Source: Actinomycetota bacterium (lineage in GTDB: Bacteria; Actinomycetota; Coriobacteriia; Anaerosomatales; PHET01). From it: a stretch of DNA of 64,000 nucleotides. The translations under genes and the position numbers were made by a program. The stretch is taken from NCBI GenBank assembly GCA_029265315.1, contig JAJUJM010000003.1, forward strand, positions 186,001 through 250,000. The letters are read 5' to 3'. Positions within the stretch are counted from its first letter, which is position 1. The number at the start of each line of letters is the position of its first letter. The notes under the pieces are model-generated. The model ran no database searches and was not told the origin of the DNA. It saw only the letters and a list, made by a program, of their open reading frames with translations. Of this stretch, positions 52,553 through 63,462 are shown one piece after another.

Positions 52553-53682
52553 TGGGTGGCTCCTTGCGTCGGTTCTGCCGAATTCCCGAGGCTGGCATCG
52601 ATCTGTGCCAAGAGGGCCTCGGCCTGCTTGAGGACGGCGTGTTGGTCGGGGTCGTCCTTGACGAGCTTGATCACCTTCTCGAACTGCGTCCGGGCACCTT
52701 TGAGGTCGTTCCGCCCGTTCAGAAGGACGATGCCCAGATTGTAGTTGCCGTTCACGTGATTGGGGTTGCTTTCCAGTACCCGTCCGATCTCTTGTATCGC
52801 CCGGTCGGTCTGGCCGGCATAGAACAGCAGCGTCGCTTGGTCCGCACGAGCGTCGATGTCGTCGGGAGAGGTCTCGAGGTATCGCTGATAGTATCTGATC
52901 CCCGGCTGGGACCAGCGGATCTGCGCGGCCGGGTCCTGTTGTATCCGGGCCTGCTCCGTGAGCGCGTAGTAGAAGTTGGCCATCGCGAGCAGGGCGTTGG
53001 GGTCGTCTGGGTTGCTCTCGAGTCGCGTGAGCGCTTGGAGCGCCTGCTGCTGGGACGGGGTCAGGAGCTGTTCGAACTCAGGCGGGACCGCCGTCGTCCT
53101 ACCGGCTGTCGGCCGGGTGCTCCAGACGATCACGACGATCGCGGCGAACACACCCACCGCGATGGCGAGGATGGCCAGAGGAACCTTGTAGCGTTGGAAC
53201 GGCCGGATGATGAACCGTCTCGCGAAACTCCCTTCGACGCCGTCGCCGTGACGCTGGACCGGTATCCCGAGCGTCTGGGCCTTGAGCAGCATGTTCAGGT
53301 CGTTGGTGACGAGCACGACCTGGCAGTCCGGTCCTTCGGTCTGACACATCTGAACCGCGGTGGCGAGAATCCGGTCGTCGGCCTGCCTCGTGCCCAGTCC
53401 GTCAGGGAGCGACTTCTCGGAGTCGAGCTGGGCGACCCGGAGCCGTCCTCCGTCCGGCAGGTCGACGCCCTCGACGAGGGAGCCGTCCTCGCCGAGCTCG
53501 AAGAGCAGTCGACTGACCTCCCGTCCGCGGAACCGCAGGTCGGGGTCCACACGCGCGGTCTTGAGCTTATCGAGCTCGCCCAGCACGGTCTCCGGTATGA
53601 CCACTTCAGCGTGTGGGAAGGACAGGACCGCGTTCGGGTCTGCGAGCAGCACGTTCGTGTCCAGGACGAATACCTTGCTCAT
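52549..53682 (-). CDS. PIN domain-transmembrane-TPR fusion protein
   Basis: Protein of 377 residues with an uncommon combination. Residues 1-145 form a PhoH/YlaK-type PIN nuclease domain with acidic residues Asp8, Glu36, Asp102/Asp103 and Asp128 (LDTNVLLAD, VLGELDKL, ADDRILATA, TNDLNM). One transmembrane helix follows (~167-187), then a TPR-like region (~215-370; NALLAMANFYYAL, NGNYNLGIVLLNG). The PIN should face the cytosol and the TPR the outside if the usual rules hold. No PhoH ATPase follows. It is coupled to trxB by a 4-nt overlap. Confidence 0.82.
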   Translation of the reverse strand: MSKVFVLDTNVLLADPNAVLSFPHAEVVIPETVLGELDKLKTARVDPDLRFRGREVSRLLFELGEDGSLVEGVDLPDGGRLRVAQLDSEKSLPDGLGTRQADDRILATAVQMCQTEGPDCQVVLVTNDLNMLLKAQTLGIPVQRHGDGVEGSFARRFIIRPFQRYKVPLAILAIAVGVFAAIVVIVWSTRPTAGRTTAVPPEFEQLLTPSQQQALQALTRLESNPDDPNALLAMANFYYALTEQARIQQDPAAQIRWSQPGIRYYQRYLETSPDDIDARADQATLLFYAGQTDRAIQEIGRVLESNPNHVNGNYNLGIVLLNGRNDLKGARTQFEKVIKLVKDDPDQHAVLKQAEALLAQIDASLGNSAEPTQGATQ

Positions 53683-53785
53683 CTGGTGCCTTTCGAGCTC
53701 GTTTGTCCTCGCTGCGGGCGCGAGCTTGTGTCGCCCTGTGGCCGCAGGTCCCCCCATCCATGCGTGCGGACCCAGTGTACGCCCA

Positions 53786-55816
53786 TCAGCTCGTCGAAGA
53801 GGAATAGGTTCCTTCTGCGCTTCGTACCCGTCGGATGATGAATGCGAGCAGCACGCCCAGTACCGTCACGACGCCGCCTATGGTCGCGATCCGGTCCAGG
53901 TAGGACGCGCGGACTTCAACGGTCCTGGAATCCACGACCACGTCGCCGGCCAAGATGTCGACGGTGAGTCTGCTCGACACGGTCTGACGAAGGTCGACGG
54001 GGATCTCGGTGAACGATTCGGCGGGCCCCAATGACATGGTCAGCACCTCTGAGCCCGCGATGCGTGCACCACCGGAGGTCCGGGCGCGTAGTGTGACCTG
54101 CAACGGTCGTTCGCCGGAGTTCCTGATCGTGACCGGCACGTTGCCTTTCGGACCGGACAGGGTGATCGGCTGCAGCGCGAGGCGCACCGAGCCGAGCGTC
54201 AGGTCGGCGTACCGTTTCGCGGTGGCGGCGAAGGCACGGCCTCTGTCAGCCGCCGCCCAGCTGCCGTCCGGGTCGGCCCACGCGGCCGCTTGGGCGATGA
54301 GCGAGTCCCGCCGCGCAGTCACCGCATCGGCGGCGCCCTCGCCCACCGCGCTTTGAAGGGCATCGGCCCATCGCCTGGCCAGGTTGACCTCCTGCCAGTA
54401 CCCAGTCGGGACCCCCGGGCTTCTCTTCGCCGCGAGAAGACGCGTGGTCCGCTTCGTGGGACGGACTGCTGCGGCACCGGTACGGAGTCCTGCCCAAGGC
54501 GCCGCAGCGAGCTCGTCGGCCGCTGCCGTGAGGACGCTGGGTTCGAGCCCTCCGGGCCCGAACCGGGACGTGATCACGAGCGGCCCGTATAGCTTCTCGT
54601 CCGTCGCGCGGGCGAACGCCAGTGCCACGACCCGCGAGGTGTCGCCCGACTGAAGCGCCGACGAGACGGCGTCGTCGGCCACAAGAATCGTCAGTCCGCC
54701 GGGTCGCGAGCGGTGCGACGTCGGCGTGGCGGTCGTGTCGCCCACGCGGGTGCACGTGGCGTTCACCACGGCGTAGCGGACGCCTGCTCGCACGAGGTGG
54801 GCCACGGTCTCGCCCGGGACGCAGTCCCCAGCGGGGACCGTTCCTGTGGATGGGGTGGTCTCAAGGGCCGCGAATGTGGCGGAAAGTCCCTGTTCGTACT
54901 GGGGCAGCACGTCGTCGGTCATCCCTGCCGCGGTTATGTCGGACAGCGACGGGTCCGCGTATCCCGTGCTGACAAGCTCCAGCCGACCGCCTCGTGCGGC
55001 CTGCGCGATGGTCTGAAGTGCATCCGCATAAGCGCGAGGGACGGCCTCGTCGGCCGAGACCCGTTCCAGTCCCTCAGGGCTGACGAACTCGTAGCCCTCA
55101 GAGATCCTTCGCCACTCCTCCAGAAGCAGTGGTGACACCGACATCGTCAGCCGTGCGTGCGGATTGGCGAGCACCCATCCGGCGAGCTCGCGAGCGTCGT
55201 CCCGGGCTCGCGTGAAGCGGCCGGGATCAGCGACGAAGCGTCCCTGCGGGTCCGATAGCGGCTGTCCGGACACTCGCGCGACGAAGACAACCGGCAGTCG
55301 TGGTCGTTTCTGGTCGTAGACCATCAAGCGTGCGGAGAGTGTGGCCTCGCGCCTGGTGTCGCCACCCGTGATCGCGATCGTCACCTCCACGGGATACACG
55401 CCTGGGCTCAACGCCAGGTCGGCGGTCTGGCGCTCGAAGTACGTCTCGACGGAGGCGGGCGCGTCGATCGGCAGGACGCGTGTTCGTTGGTAGATGAGGC
55501 GCCCTGTGGACCGCAGCAATCTGAACCGAACCCACGCCTGCGTAGCGGAGTCCGTCGCTTCGACGCGTACCCTGAAGCCGAACGGCTCGCCGGCGGCCAC
55601 TGACGGGCGACTCGTGTCGAGCGAGGCGCGAGCGCCGGGGAACTGCGCCACGACCCGGGCCACCGGACGCGGGGCGACCGCGACGCGACCGCCTGTTTGC
55701 GATGTCTCGGTAGGCTGGCCGCAGACGACTGAGGTAGGGAAGAGGGCCACGAACGCGAAAACCACAGCGAGAGCGGCCTTCGCCGGACGCATGAGCGCGT
55801 GGCCTGGACGGTGCAT
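53786..55816 (-). CDS. Large exported membrane-anchored protein, DUF6049-like
   Basis: Predicted surface protein of 676 residues with a signal peptide (AALAVVFAFVALFPTSVV) and a C-terminal transmembrane helix followed by a short basic tail (FIIRRVRSAEG). The long outer part begins with a beta-rich domain (~60-170) and a central region (LTMSVSPLLLEEWRRI, LELVSTGYADPSLSDI) reminiscent of actinobacterial DUF6049 and glycoside hydrolase 57-like barrels, then an Ig-like/CARDB domain (~555-640). Catalytic residues could not be identified. ATG 55816 has GGGGAG 10 nt upstream. Confidence 0.7.
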   Translation of the reverse strand: MHRPGHALMRPAKAALAVVFAFVALFPTSVVCGQPTETSQTGGRVAVAPRPVARVVAQFPGARASLDTSRPSVAAGEPFGFRVRVEATDSATQAWVRFRLLRSTGRLIYQRTRVLPIDAPASVETYFERQTADLALSPGVYPVEVTIAITGGDTRREATLSARLMVYDQKRPRLPVVFVARVSGQPLSDPQGRFVADPGRFTRARDDARELAGWVLANPHARLTMSVSPLLLEEWRRISEGYEFVSPEGLERVSADEAVPRAYADALQTIAQAARGGRLELVSTGYADPSLSDITAAGMTDDVLPQYEQGLSATFAALETTPSTGTVPAGDCVPGETVAHLVRAGVRYAVVNATCTRVGDTTATPTSHRSRPGGLTILVADDAVSSALQSGDTSRVVALAFARATDEKLYGPLVITSRFGPGGLEPSVLTAAADELAAAPWAGLRTGAAAVRPTKRTTRLLAAKRSPGVPTGYWQEVNLARRWADALQSAVGEGAADAVTARRDSLIAQAAAWADPDGSWAAADRGRAFAATAKRYADLTLGSVRLALQPITLSGPKGNVPVTIRNSGERPLQVTLRARTSGGARIAGSEVLTMSLGPAESFTEIPVDLRQTVSSRLTVDILAGDVVVDSRTVEVRASYLDRIATIGGVVTVLGVLLAFIIRRVRSAEGTYSSSTS

Positions 55817-55934
55817 CAGGTGTGATCTCCCCGCGTTCTGCCGCCATCGAAGGCGGCGACGCTACGTGTACCATGAGGCTCTTACGGGCAAGTAGGATTA
55901 TCGCACGCACTCATGAAAGGACTTGAGCTTTCCC

Positions 55935-58307
55935 ATGTCCCAGCGCGAGAACTCCACAGTCGTGCCAGAGCTGCTGCCGCTCATCCCGCTGCGCGACGTC
56001 ATCCTGTTCCCGAACCTCGTCGTGCCTCTGTTCGTGGGCCGCGAACGATCGATACGGGCGCTCGAGGAGGCGATGCGGGAGGGACACGTCGTCGCGTTGG
56101 CGACTCAGCGCCACGCCGAGACGATGGACCCTGAGCCGGAGGACATCTACGAGATCGGCTGTATCGCGACGGTCATGCAGGAGCTCAAGTTGCCGGACGG
56201 TACCGCCAAGGCGCTCGTGGAAGGCGAGAAGCGCTTCCGCATCCTCGAGTACGTCCAGACGGACCCCTACTTCGTCGTGCGGGTCGAGTACATAGAAGAG
56301 TCACTCGAGGTCGATGTCGAGACCCAGGCGCTCATGCGGACGCTCATCGCTGACTTCGAGAAGGCGGCGGAACTCGGCAAGCCGATCCCGCAGGAGGTGA
56401 TCGTCGCGGCCTCGGCCATCGAGGAGCCCGGACGGTTGGCCGACTTCGTGGCGTTCCACCTCAACCTGAAGGTCGAGGAGAAGCAGGAGATCCTAGAGGC
56501 GTTGGTGCCGACGGAGCGGCTCGAGCGCGCGGCTCGCTTCCTGCGCAAAGAGCTTGAGATCCTGGAGCTGGGCAGCAAGATCCAAAGCCGCGTGAAGGAG
56601 CAGATGAGCCAGTCGCAGCGCGAGTATTTCCTGCGAGAACAGCTCAAAGCCATCCAGCAGGAGCTGGGCACTCTTGATGAGACACAGGCTGAGATCGAAG
56701 AGTACACCGCGAAGATCAAAGAGGCCGGGATGCCTCAAGCGGTCGAGGAGAAGGCCCTTAAAGAGCTCGGCCGGCTCGAGAAGATGCCTCCGCAGTCGGC
56801 CGAGACCGCGGTCATCCGCACGTATCTCGACTGGCTCGTCGGTATGCCGTGGAACATCGAGTCGGAAGAGAAGCTCGACCTCGTGGCCGCGCAGGAGATC
56901 CTCGACGCTGACCACTATGGGCTCGAGAAGGTCAAGGAGCGTGTGCTCGAGTACCTGGCGGTGCACAAGCTGACCGACAAGATGCGCGGTCCGATCCTGT
57001 GCTTCGTGGGGCCGCCGGGCGTCGGCAAGACGTCGATCGGCAGGTCCATCGCGCGCTCGCTCAACCGCGAATTCATACGGATCTCGCTCGGTGGAGTGCG
57101 TGATGAGGCCGAGATCCGTGGGCACCGGCGAACGTACGTGGGGGCGCTGCCGGGTCGTATCGTGCAGTCCATCAGCCAGGTCAAGACGCGCAACCCGGTC
57201 TTCATGATGGACGAGATCGACAAGGTGGGCATGGACTTTCGTGGCGACCCCACGTCCGCCCTGCTCGAAGTACTCGACCCGGAACAGAACTACGCCTTCC
57301 AGGACCATTACCTCGAGGTCCCGTTCGACCTCTCGGACGTCATGTTCATCACCACCGCCAACCTGCTCGACCCCATCCCGGCGCCGCTCAGGGACCGGAT
57401 GGAGGTCATCCATTTCCCGGGCTACACCGAGGACGAGAAGCTCCACATCGCCCGGCAGTACCTGGTGCCCAAGCAGCTCGCTGAGCATGGCCTGACACCG
57501 GGCAAGCTTGAGATCACGGACGACGCGATCCGCGAGATCATCCGCCGTCATACCCGCGAAGCCGGGGTCCGGAATCTCGAGCGCACGATAGCCGCGGTGT
57601 GCCGTCAGGTGGCCCGAAAGGTCGTCGAGGGCAAGAAGGGCAAGACGACCGTCGGTGCACGGACACTCCAGAAGTACCTGGGTCCGCCGAAGTTCAGTTA
57701 TGGCCTCGCGGAGGAGAAGGACGAGGTTGGCGTGGCGACAGGCCTCGTGTGGACCGAGGTCGGGGGCGACGTCATCTTCATCGAGGCCACCACGATGCCG
57801 GGAAAGGGAGGGCTCACGCTCACCGGGCAGCTTGGTGACGTCATGCGCGAGTCCGCGACGGCTGCGTTGTCCTACATACGGACCCGCGCCAAGGACCTCG
57901 GTGTCGAACCCGACTTCATCGAGCACAACGACCTGCACATACATGTGCCGGCCGCAGCCATACCCAAGGACGGTCCGAGCGCGGGCATCACGATGGCCAC
58001 CGCCGTGGCGTCCGTGCTCACCGGCTGCCCCGTGCGCCGCGACCTGGCCATGACGGGCGAGATCACGCTTCGTGGCAGGGTGTTGCCCATAGGGGGACTC
58101 AAAGAGAAGCTGCTGGCCGCGCACCGGGCCGGCATCACGACCGCCCTCATCCCGAAGGACAACGTCCGCGACCTTGAGCTTCTGCCCGAGCACGTCCGCG
58201 AGGACATCAAGATCGTCCCCGTTTCGACCATGGACGAGGTGCTTGCCCTGGCGCTCGTACAGGGGTGCGGGCCGGCTAAGCGAAAGGTGGCGCGCAAGCG
58301 GGGCTAA
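55935..58307 (+). CDS. lon: ATP-dependent protease Lon
   Basis: Serine-lysine protease of 790 residues degrading misfolded and regulatory proteins. N-terminal substrate domain ([23 protein letters not shown]), AAA+ module with Walker [10 protein letters not shown] and Walker B FMMDEIDK, and protease domain with Ser682 in KDGPSAGI and Lys723 in [17 protein letters not shown] at 55935 is used; TTG at 55923 sits close behind AAAGGAC and may be the real start, adding four residues. No clear HspR or CIRCE box lies upstream. Confidence 0.96.
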   Translation: MSQRENSTVVPELLPLIPLRDVILFPNLVVPLFVGRERSIRALEEAMREGHVVALATQRHAETMDPEPEDIYEIGCIATVMQELKLPDGTAKALVEGEKRFRILEYVQTDPYFVVRVEYIEESLEVDVETQALMRTLIADFEKAAELGKPIPQEVIVAASAIEEPGRLADFVAFHLNLKVEEKQEILEALVPTERLERAARFLRKELEILELGSKIQSRVKEQMSQSQREYFLREQLKAIQQELGTLDETQAEIEEYTAKIKEAGMPQAVEEKALKELGRLEKMPPQSAETAVIRTYLDWLVGMPWNIESEEKLDLVAAQEILDADHYGLEKVKERVLEYLAVHKLTDKMRGPILCFVGPPGVGKTSIGRSIARSLNREFIRISLGGVRDEAEIRGHRRTYVGALPGRIVQSISQVKTRNPVFMMDEIDKVGMDFRGDPTSALLEVLDPEQNYAFQDHYLEVPFDLSDVMFITTANLLDPIPAPLRDRMEVIHFPGYTEDEKLHIARQYLVPKQLAEHGLTPGKLEITDDAIREIIRRHTREAGVRNLERTIAAVCRQVARKVVEGKKGKTTVGARTLQKYLGPPKFSYGLAEEKDEVGVATGLVWTEVGGDVIFIEATTMPGKGGLTLTGQLGDVMRESATAALSYIRTRAKDLGVEPDFIEHNDLHIHVPAAAIPKDGPSAGITMATAVASVLTGCPVRRDLAMTGEITLRGRVLPIGGLKEKLLAAHRAGITTALIPKDNVRDLELLPEHVREDIKIVPVSTMDEVLALALVQGCGPAKRKVARKRG

Positions 58308-58347
58308 CGCGGCTGACGGGTCCGCCCGGCGCTTGGCTCAGGGTGGT

Positions 58348-58725
58348 CTACCTCGCGAAGCTGGAGGCGTTGGTCGGCGGCACGTTCTCGCCCCAGTCGA
58401 TGCGGCCGTTGTGTCGCCAGTCGATGATGTGCCAGACCTCGTGAGCGATGATGCGCTCCAAGGACGCCTTGTGTGTCGGGCTTATGACGATACGGCCGCT
58501 CCGGTAGTAGGCGATCGCCTGGTGTCCCTTCGCATCGCCGATCTCGACGGTGACGCCCTTGAGGATGGGGTAGCGCGCGATCTGGCGCGCGAGCAGGGTC
58601 CGGGCACGCTTGAGTTCGGGTTCCGCGATGCGGGGAGTTGTGTGTCCGGCATCACAGATATCGGCGCATACGCACGTTGGCTTCAGTCGTCGGACGAGTC
58701 GGGAATGCTCGATGTGTGGGCCCAA
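58348..58725 (-). CDS. Small HExxH putative metalloprotease
   Basis: Predicted 125-residue protein with His95-Glu-Val-Trp-His99 (LERIIAHEVWHIIDWRHNG), followed by a possible third ligand in RIDWGE (Glu113). Residues 40-90 give a strand-rich lead (VTVEIGDAKGHQAIAYYRSG). There is no ATG; TTG 58725 is the best in-frame start, weakly supported by a GGACGG site. It diverges from the sortase gene. The HExxH context supports a zinc peptidase fold, but target and localisation are unknown (no signal peptide seen). Confidence 0.6.
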   Translation of the reverse strand: MGPHIEHSRLVRRLKPTCVCADICDAGHTTPRIAEPELKRARTLLARQIARYPILKGVTVEIGDAKGHQAIAYYRSGRIVISPTHKASLERIIAHEVWHIIDWRHNGRIDWGENVPPTNASSFAR

Positions 58726-58806
58726 CCGTCCATCGTGGTCGCCGGGTTGCAGAAGGTCGGAAGGCGCTACCCGTTCCTTGTGCCCGAATCGGAGAGGACT
58801 TTCGTG

Positions 58807-59511
58807 ATGAAGGCGACTGACGAGACCGATGCATTCCGAAGGAAGCGAGGCGACCGGTGGCGCATCGTCCTGACCGCGTTTCGCAATGTCGTGGTCGGGG
58901 TCCTCGTCGGGCTGATGAGCTACTACCTGATCACTGATGCGACGACCGAGACGCGGCAGCGGCATCTGAGGCGAACGGCGCCAGAGACCCTGTTCGCCGA
59001 AGAAGTCGACCCGGGGCCTGCGCTTGATTTCGAGGGTTGGACCAGCCAGGACAGAGCCTACTGGCGGTCGCTGCGCAACGGGGAGACGTTCGGGCGCATC
59101 GTCGCCGAGAGGATGGACCTGGACGCCGTCGTGGTGAAAGGGGCCACGCGGGCCGACCTGGTGAACGGTCCGGGCTGGGTCACCTACACTGACCTTCCCG
59201 GCCCCACCGGCAACAGCGGTATCGCCGGTCACCGGGTGACGCATGGCGCGCCGTTTCGGTGGATCGACAGACTGAAGACAGGCGATGTCATCCGGTTGAC
59301 ATCACCCTATCGGCGCTACACGTATCGAGTGGTACGCTCGTTCACTGTCACGCCGGATCGTACCGATGTGCTTGGTCCGACCGAGAAGCCGACGCTCACG
59401 TTGATCGCGTGCCATCCTCCGCACAGCGCACGCTTGAGGATCATCGTGCAAGCGGAGCTCGTAGCCGTCGAACGTCTGCGAGAAAGCCCAAGCGACAAGG
59501 AGTCGCCGTGA
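58807..59511 (+). CDS. Class E sortase
   Basis: Membrane transpeptidase of 234 residues which anchors surface proteins to the cell wall. One transmembrane helix (~19-42), then the sortase barrel with His142 (GIAGHRVTHG), catalytic Cys202 in LTLIACHPPHSAR and Arg209. The TLxxCxP context and size fit class E. A GGAGAGG site lies 9 nt upstream; GTG 58804 is equally possible. The stop overlaps the epimerase GTG by 4 nt. Confidence 0.9.
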   Translation: MKATDETDAFRRKRGDRWRIVLTAFRNVVVGVLVGLMSYYLITDATTETRQRHLRRTAPETLFAEEVDPGPALDFEGWTSQDRAYWRSLRNGETFGRIVAERMDLDAVVVKGATRADLVNGPGWVTYTDLPGPTGNSGIAGHRVTHGAPFRWIDRLKTGDVIRLTSPYRRYTYRVVRSFTVTPDRTDVLGPTEKPTLTLIACHPPHSARLRIIVQAELVAVERLRESPSDKESP

Positions 59512-60449
59512 GAGTTCTAGTGACAGGAGGCGCCGGATTCATCGGCAGCAACACCGTGTTCGCGCTGCTTGCCGCCGGACATCAGGTGTTGGTCATCGAT
59601 GACCTGTCCACGGGACGGTCGGACAATCTCAACCCGCGCGCGGAATTCCGCCGGCTCGACATCCTGGATGACGAGGTGCCGTCGTTGGTGGCGGATTTCG
59701 CGCCCGAGGCCATCGTGCACCTGGCGGCCCAGGCCAGCGTCGCGGCCTCCGTCTCCGACCCTGAGCGCGATAGAGCCGTCAACGCAGAAGGGACCCGTCG
59801 CATCGCGGCGGCAGGTCGCGCGGCGGGTGCCCGCCGGATCATCTCGGCTTCCTCAGCCGCGGTCTACGGAGAGCCTGAGCACATACCGCTGACTGAGACC
59901 GCTCGCAAGTCGCCGGCGAGTCCCTACGGGGCGTCCAAACTCGAAGCCGAGGCCCTGCTCGCCGAAGAGCTGGCAGGGACCGGCACCGACTTCGCGAGCT
60001 TCCGCTTCGCGAACGTGTACGGGCCTCGACAGGACGCGACCGGCGAAGGTGGAGTGGTCGCGATATTCAGCGACCGGATGCGTCGCAACGAGCCCCCGGT
60101 CATCTTCGGAGACGGCACACAGACCCGCGATTTCATCTACGTCGGTGATGTGGTGGCCGCACTTCTGGCGGCGATCGATGCCCCGGCGCCTCTTGCCAAA
60201 CCGGGACCCGACGGGCCCGCCTACAACATCTCCACCGGTCAACGTACGAGCGTGAACCAGCTGATCATGTCGATGCGTGCGGCTTCGCGCTACTTCGGCC
60301 CGGTGGAGACGCTACCGCCGCGAGAAGGCGACATCCTGCACAGCGCCCTCGACCCGTCGAAGGCCTATGACGTGTTCGGGTGGAGGGCGAACGTCGAACT
60401 GGACACAGGTCTCGCGATGACGTGGCGCTGGTTCGCGGCACAGGGCTGA
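59508..60449 (+). CDS. NAD-dependent epimerase/dehydratase (GalE-like)
   Basis: SDR-extended nucleotide-sugar epimerase of 313 residues: TGGAGFIGSN, HLAAQASVAASV, catalytic Tyr-x3-Lys in SPYGASKLEAE, and FRFANVYGPRQD. Likely UDP-glucose 4-epimerase or a relative supplying cell-envelope sugars; the exact substrate cannot be read from the sequence. GTG start with AAGGAG 6 nt upstream; overlaps the sortase stop. Confidence 0.9.
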   Translation: MRVLVTGGAGFIGSNTVFALLAAGHQVLVIDDLSTGRSDNLNPRAEFRRLDILDDEVPSLVADFAPEAIVHLAAQASVAASVSDPERDRAVNAEGTRRIAAAGRAAGARRIISASSAAVYGEPEHIPLTETARKSPASPYGASKLEAEALLAEELAGTGTDFASFRFANVYGPRQDATGEGGVVAIFSDRMRRNEPPVIFGDGTQTRDFIYVGDVVAALLAAIDAPAPLAKPGPDGPAYNISTGQRTSVNQLIMSMRAASRYFGPVETLPPREGDILHSALDPSKAYDVFGWRANVELDTGLAMTWRWFAAQG

Positions 60450-60461
60450 GCGGAGTCGTAG

Positions 60462-61019
60462 GTGGACGACGCCGTGCGACAGCGTGCGGAGGGGCTGCGC
60501 GCACTCTTCGAGGCGAAGGTCCGCGCCGAATTGGCCATGGCCGACGCTGCGGCTCCGGGTTCGGACACGGTGCGCTGGAGCGGCGAGGTGCTGGCGAGCG
60601 TCGCCGCGGTCAAGGGGCGACCGGGACCGGCCGAGGCGAGCGGCGGAGCGGCCCTGTCGGGAGCAGATGGAGACGCGCTCATCCGCGCGCTCGAGGCGCT
60701 CGGTTGGGCTCCGCCGGTGGCATTCGCCACACTATCGCGACCGGCGGAAGGGATTGACGAGTCCGCTCTCACGAAGCGCCTGCGGCTGCAGATCGAGGCG
60801 GTCGACCCCCGTGTGGTGATCGCGCTCGATGAGGTCGCCGCGACCGATCTCGCAACCGCGTTCGGCATTCGTTCGCTGGACGTGGGCTCGGCCGTCGTGG
60901 CCTCAGGCAGACGGTTCGTGGCGCTAGCTGGTCTCGAAGCCGCCTTGTCGGACGAACGAGCAAAGCGCGTGGTGTGGAGGCAGTTCAAGAACGCAGCGCC
61001 TGACGGGCCTGTGTACTGA
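60462..61019 (+). CDS. Degenerate uracil-DNA glycosylase-like protein, hypothetical
   Basis: Protein of 185 residues. The segment LRLQIEAVDPRVVIALDEVAATDLATAFG resembles the middle of family 4/5 uracil-DNA glycosylases (LxxQIxxIxPkvIvaLG), but the N-terminal water-activating motif (GExPG-type) and C-terminal HP(A/S) motif are not seen, nor the four Cys of the FeS cluster. So it is likely a non-enzymatic relative. GTG start; 12 nt after the epimerase. Confidence 0.55.
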   Translation: MDDAVRQRAEGLRALFEAKVRAELAMADAAAPGSDTVRWSGEVLASVAAVKGRPGPAEASGGAALSGADGDALIRALEALGWAPPVAFATLSRPAEGIDESALTKRLRLQIEAVDPRVVIALDEVAATDLATAFGIRSLDVGSAVVASGRRFVALAGLEAALSDERAKRVVWRQFKNAAPDGPVY

Positions 61020-61043
61020 ATCCGGTCGCATCCGGCGAAAAAA

Positions 61044-61066
61044 GGGACGCCTCCAAGAGGCGTCCC
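61044..61066 (-). terminator. Rho-independent terminator of the ferredoxin gene
   Basis: On the minus strand a perfect 9-bp stem (GGGACGCCT with complement, 5-nt loop) is followed by TTTTTT (61038-61043), a textbook intrinsic terminator 26 nt after the ferredoxin stop. It could also slow plus-strand transcription from the epimerase side. Confidence 0.9.
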
Positions 61067-61091
61067 GGTCCGTCGTGCTTGTCGAGCCCGA

Positions 61092-61280
61092 TCAGTCCTG
61101 TTCGATCTCCGTGATCGCGCCCATCGGACATACCTCCATGCAGGCTTCACAGCCGTCACAGTTCTCGTCATGAACAGGCTCGGCCGCGTCGCCCACGATT
61201 TCGAGCACACCGTTCGGACATTCGTCCACACAGATACCGCAGGCCGAGCAGTCGTCCTCGTTGATGATGGGTCGGGGCAT
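61092..61280 (-). CDS. 2[4Fe-4S] ferredoxin
   Basis: Small clostridial-type electron carrier of 62 residues with two cluster motifs: CSACGICVDECP and CDGCEACMEVCP. AAGGAG lies 6 nt before ATG 61280. It could be the acceptor for the PorCDAB complex. Monocistronic: diverges from dnaK and ends at its own terminator. Confidence 0.95.
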   Translation of the reverse strand: MPRPIINEDDCSACGICVDECPNGVLEIVGDAAEPVHDENCDGCEACMEVCPMGAITEIEQD

Positions 61281-61434
61281 GCTTGACTCCTTCAGTACGA
61301 CGGGGGTCGGCGCCCTTCGGCCGCCCGTGTTCGTGCGTACCTTACAGAGCGTCACGGGGCATGTAAAGGGGGGCCATCCGCATGGTTTCGAGCCCACTCA
61401 TGAGGGGTAGAATACGAAAGGCAGTTACAAGAAA

Positions 61435-61464
61435 CTTGATATTGAAACACTCAGATATTATCAT
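61435..61464 (+). promoter_or_regulatory. dnaK promoter with overlapping HAIR-like (HspR) element
   Basis: TTGATA (61436-61441) and TATCAT (61459-61464) are separated by exactly 17 nt, each matching the vegetative consensus at five of six positions. Between them CTTGATA-N7-ACTCAGA (61435-61455) matches the HAIR consensus CTTGAGT-N7-ACTCAAG at 10 of 14 positions with the right spacing. Position over the promoter fits repression by HspR, though no hspR gene is in the window. Confidence 0.6.
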
Positions 61465-61501
61465 GAGCGCGCGGCTCTTTCAGAGTCGCCTTCCGACGTG
61501 A

Positions 61502-63460
<1,959 letters not shown>

Positions 63461-63462
63461 CC

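Noticed and set aside
55817-55934. HAIR box upstream of lon
   Set aside because: CTTGAGC occurs at 55922 but no ACTCAAG-like partner follows after 7 nt.
56493-58193. A 566-codon frame antisense to lon
   Set aside because: Same GC-driven shadow effect; no domain, and lon is unquestionably the gene.
58807-59244. Extending the HExxH gene back to an ATG at 59244
   Set aside because: It would run through the sortase gene on the opposite strand and the added ~170 residues have no conserved features.
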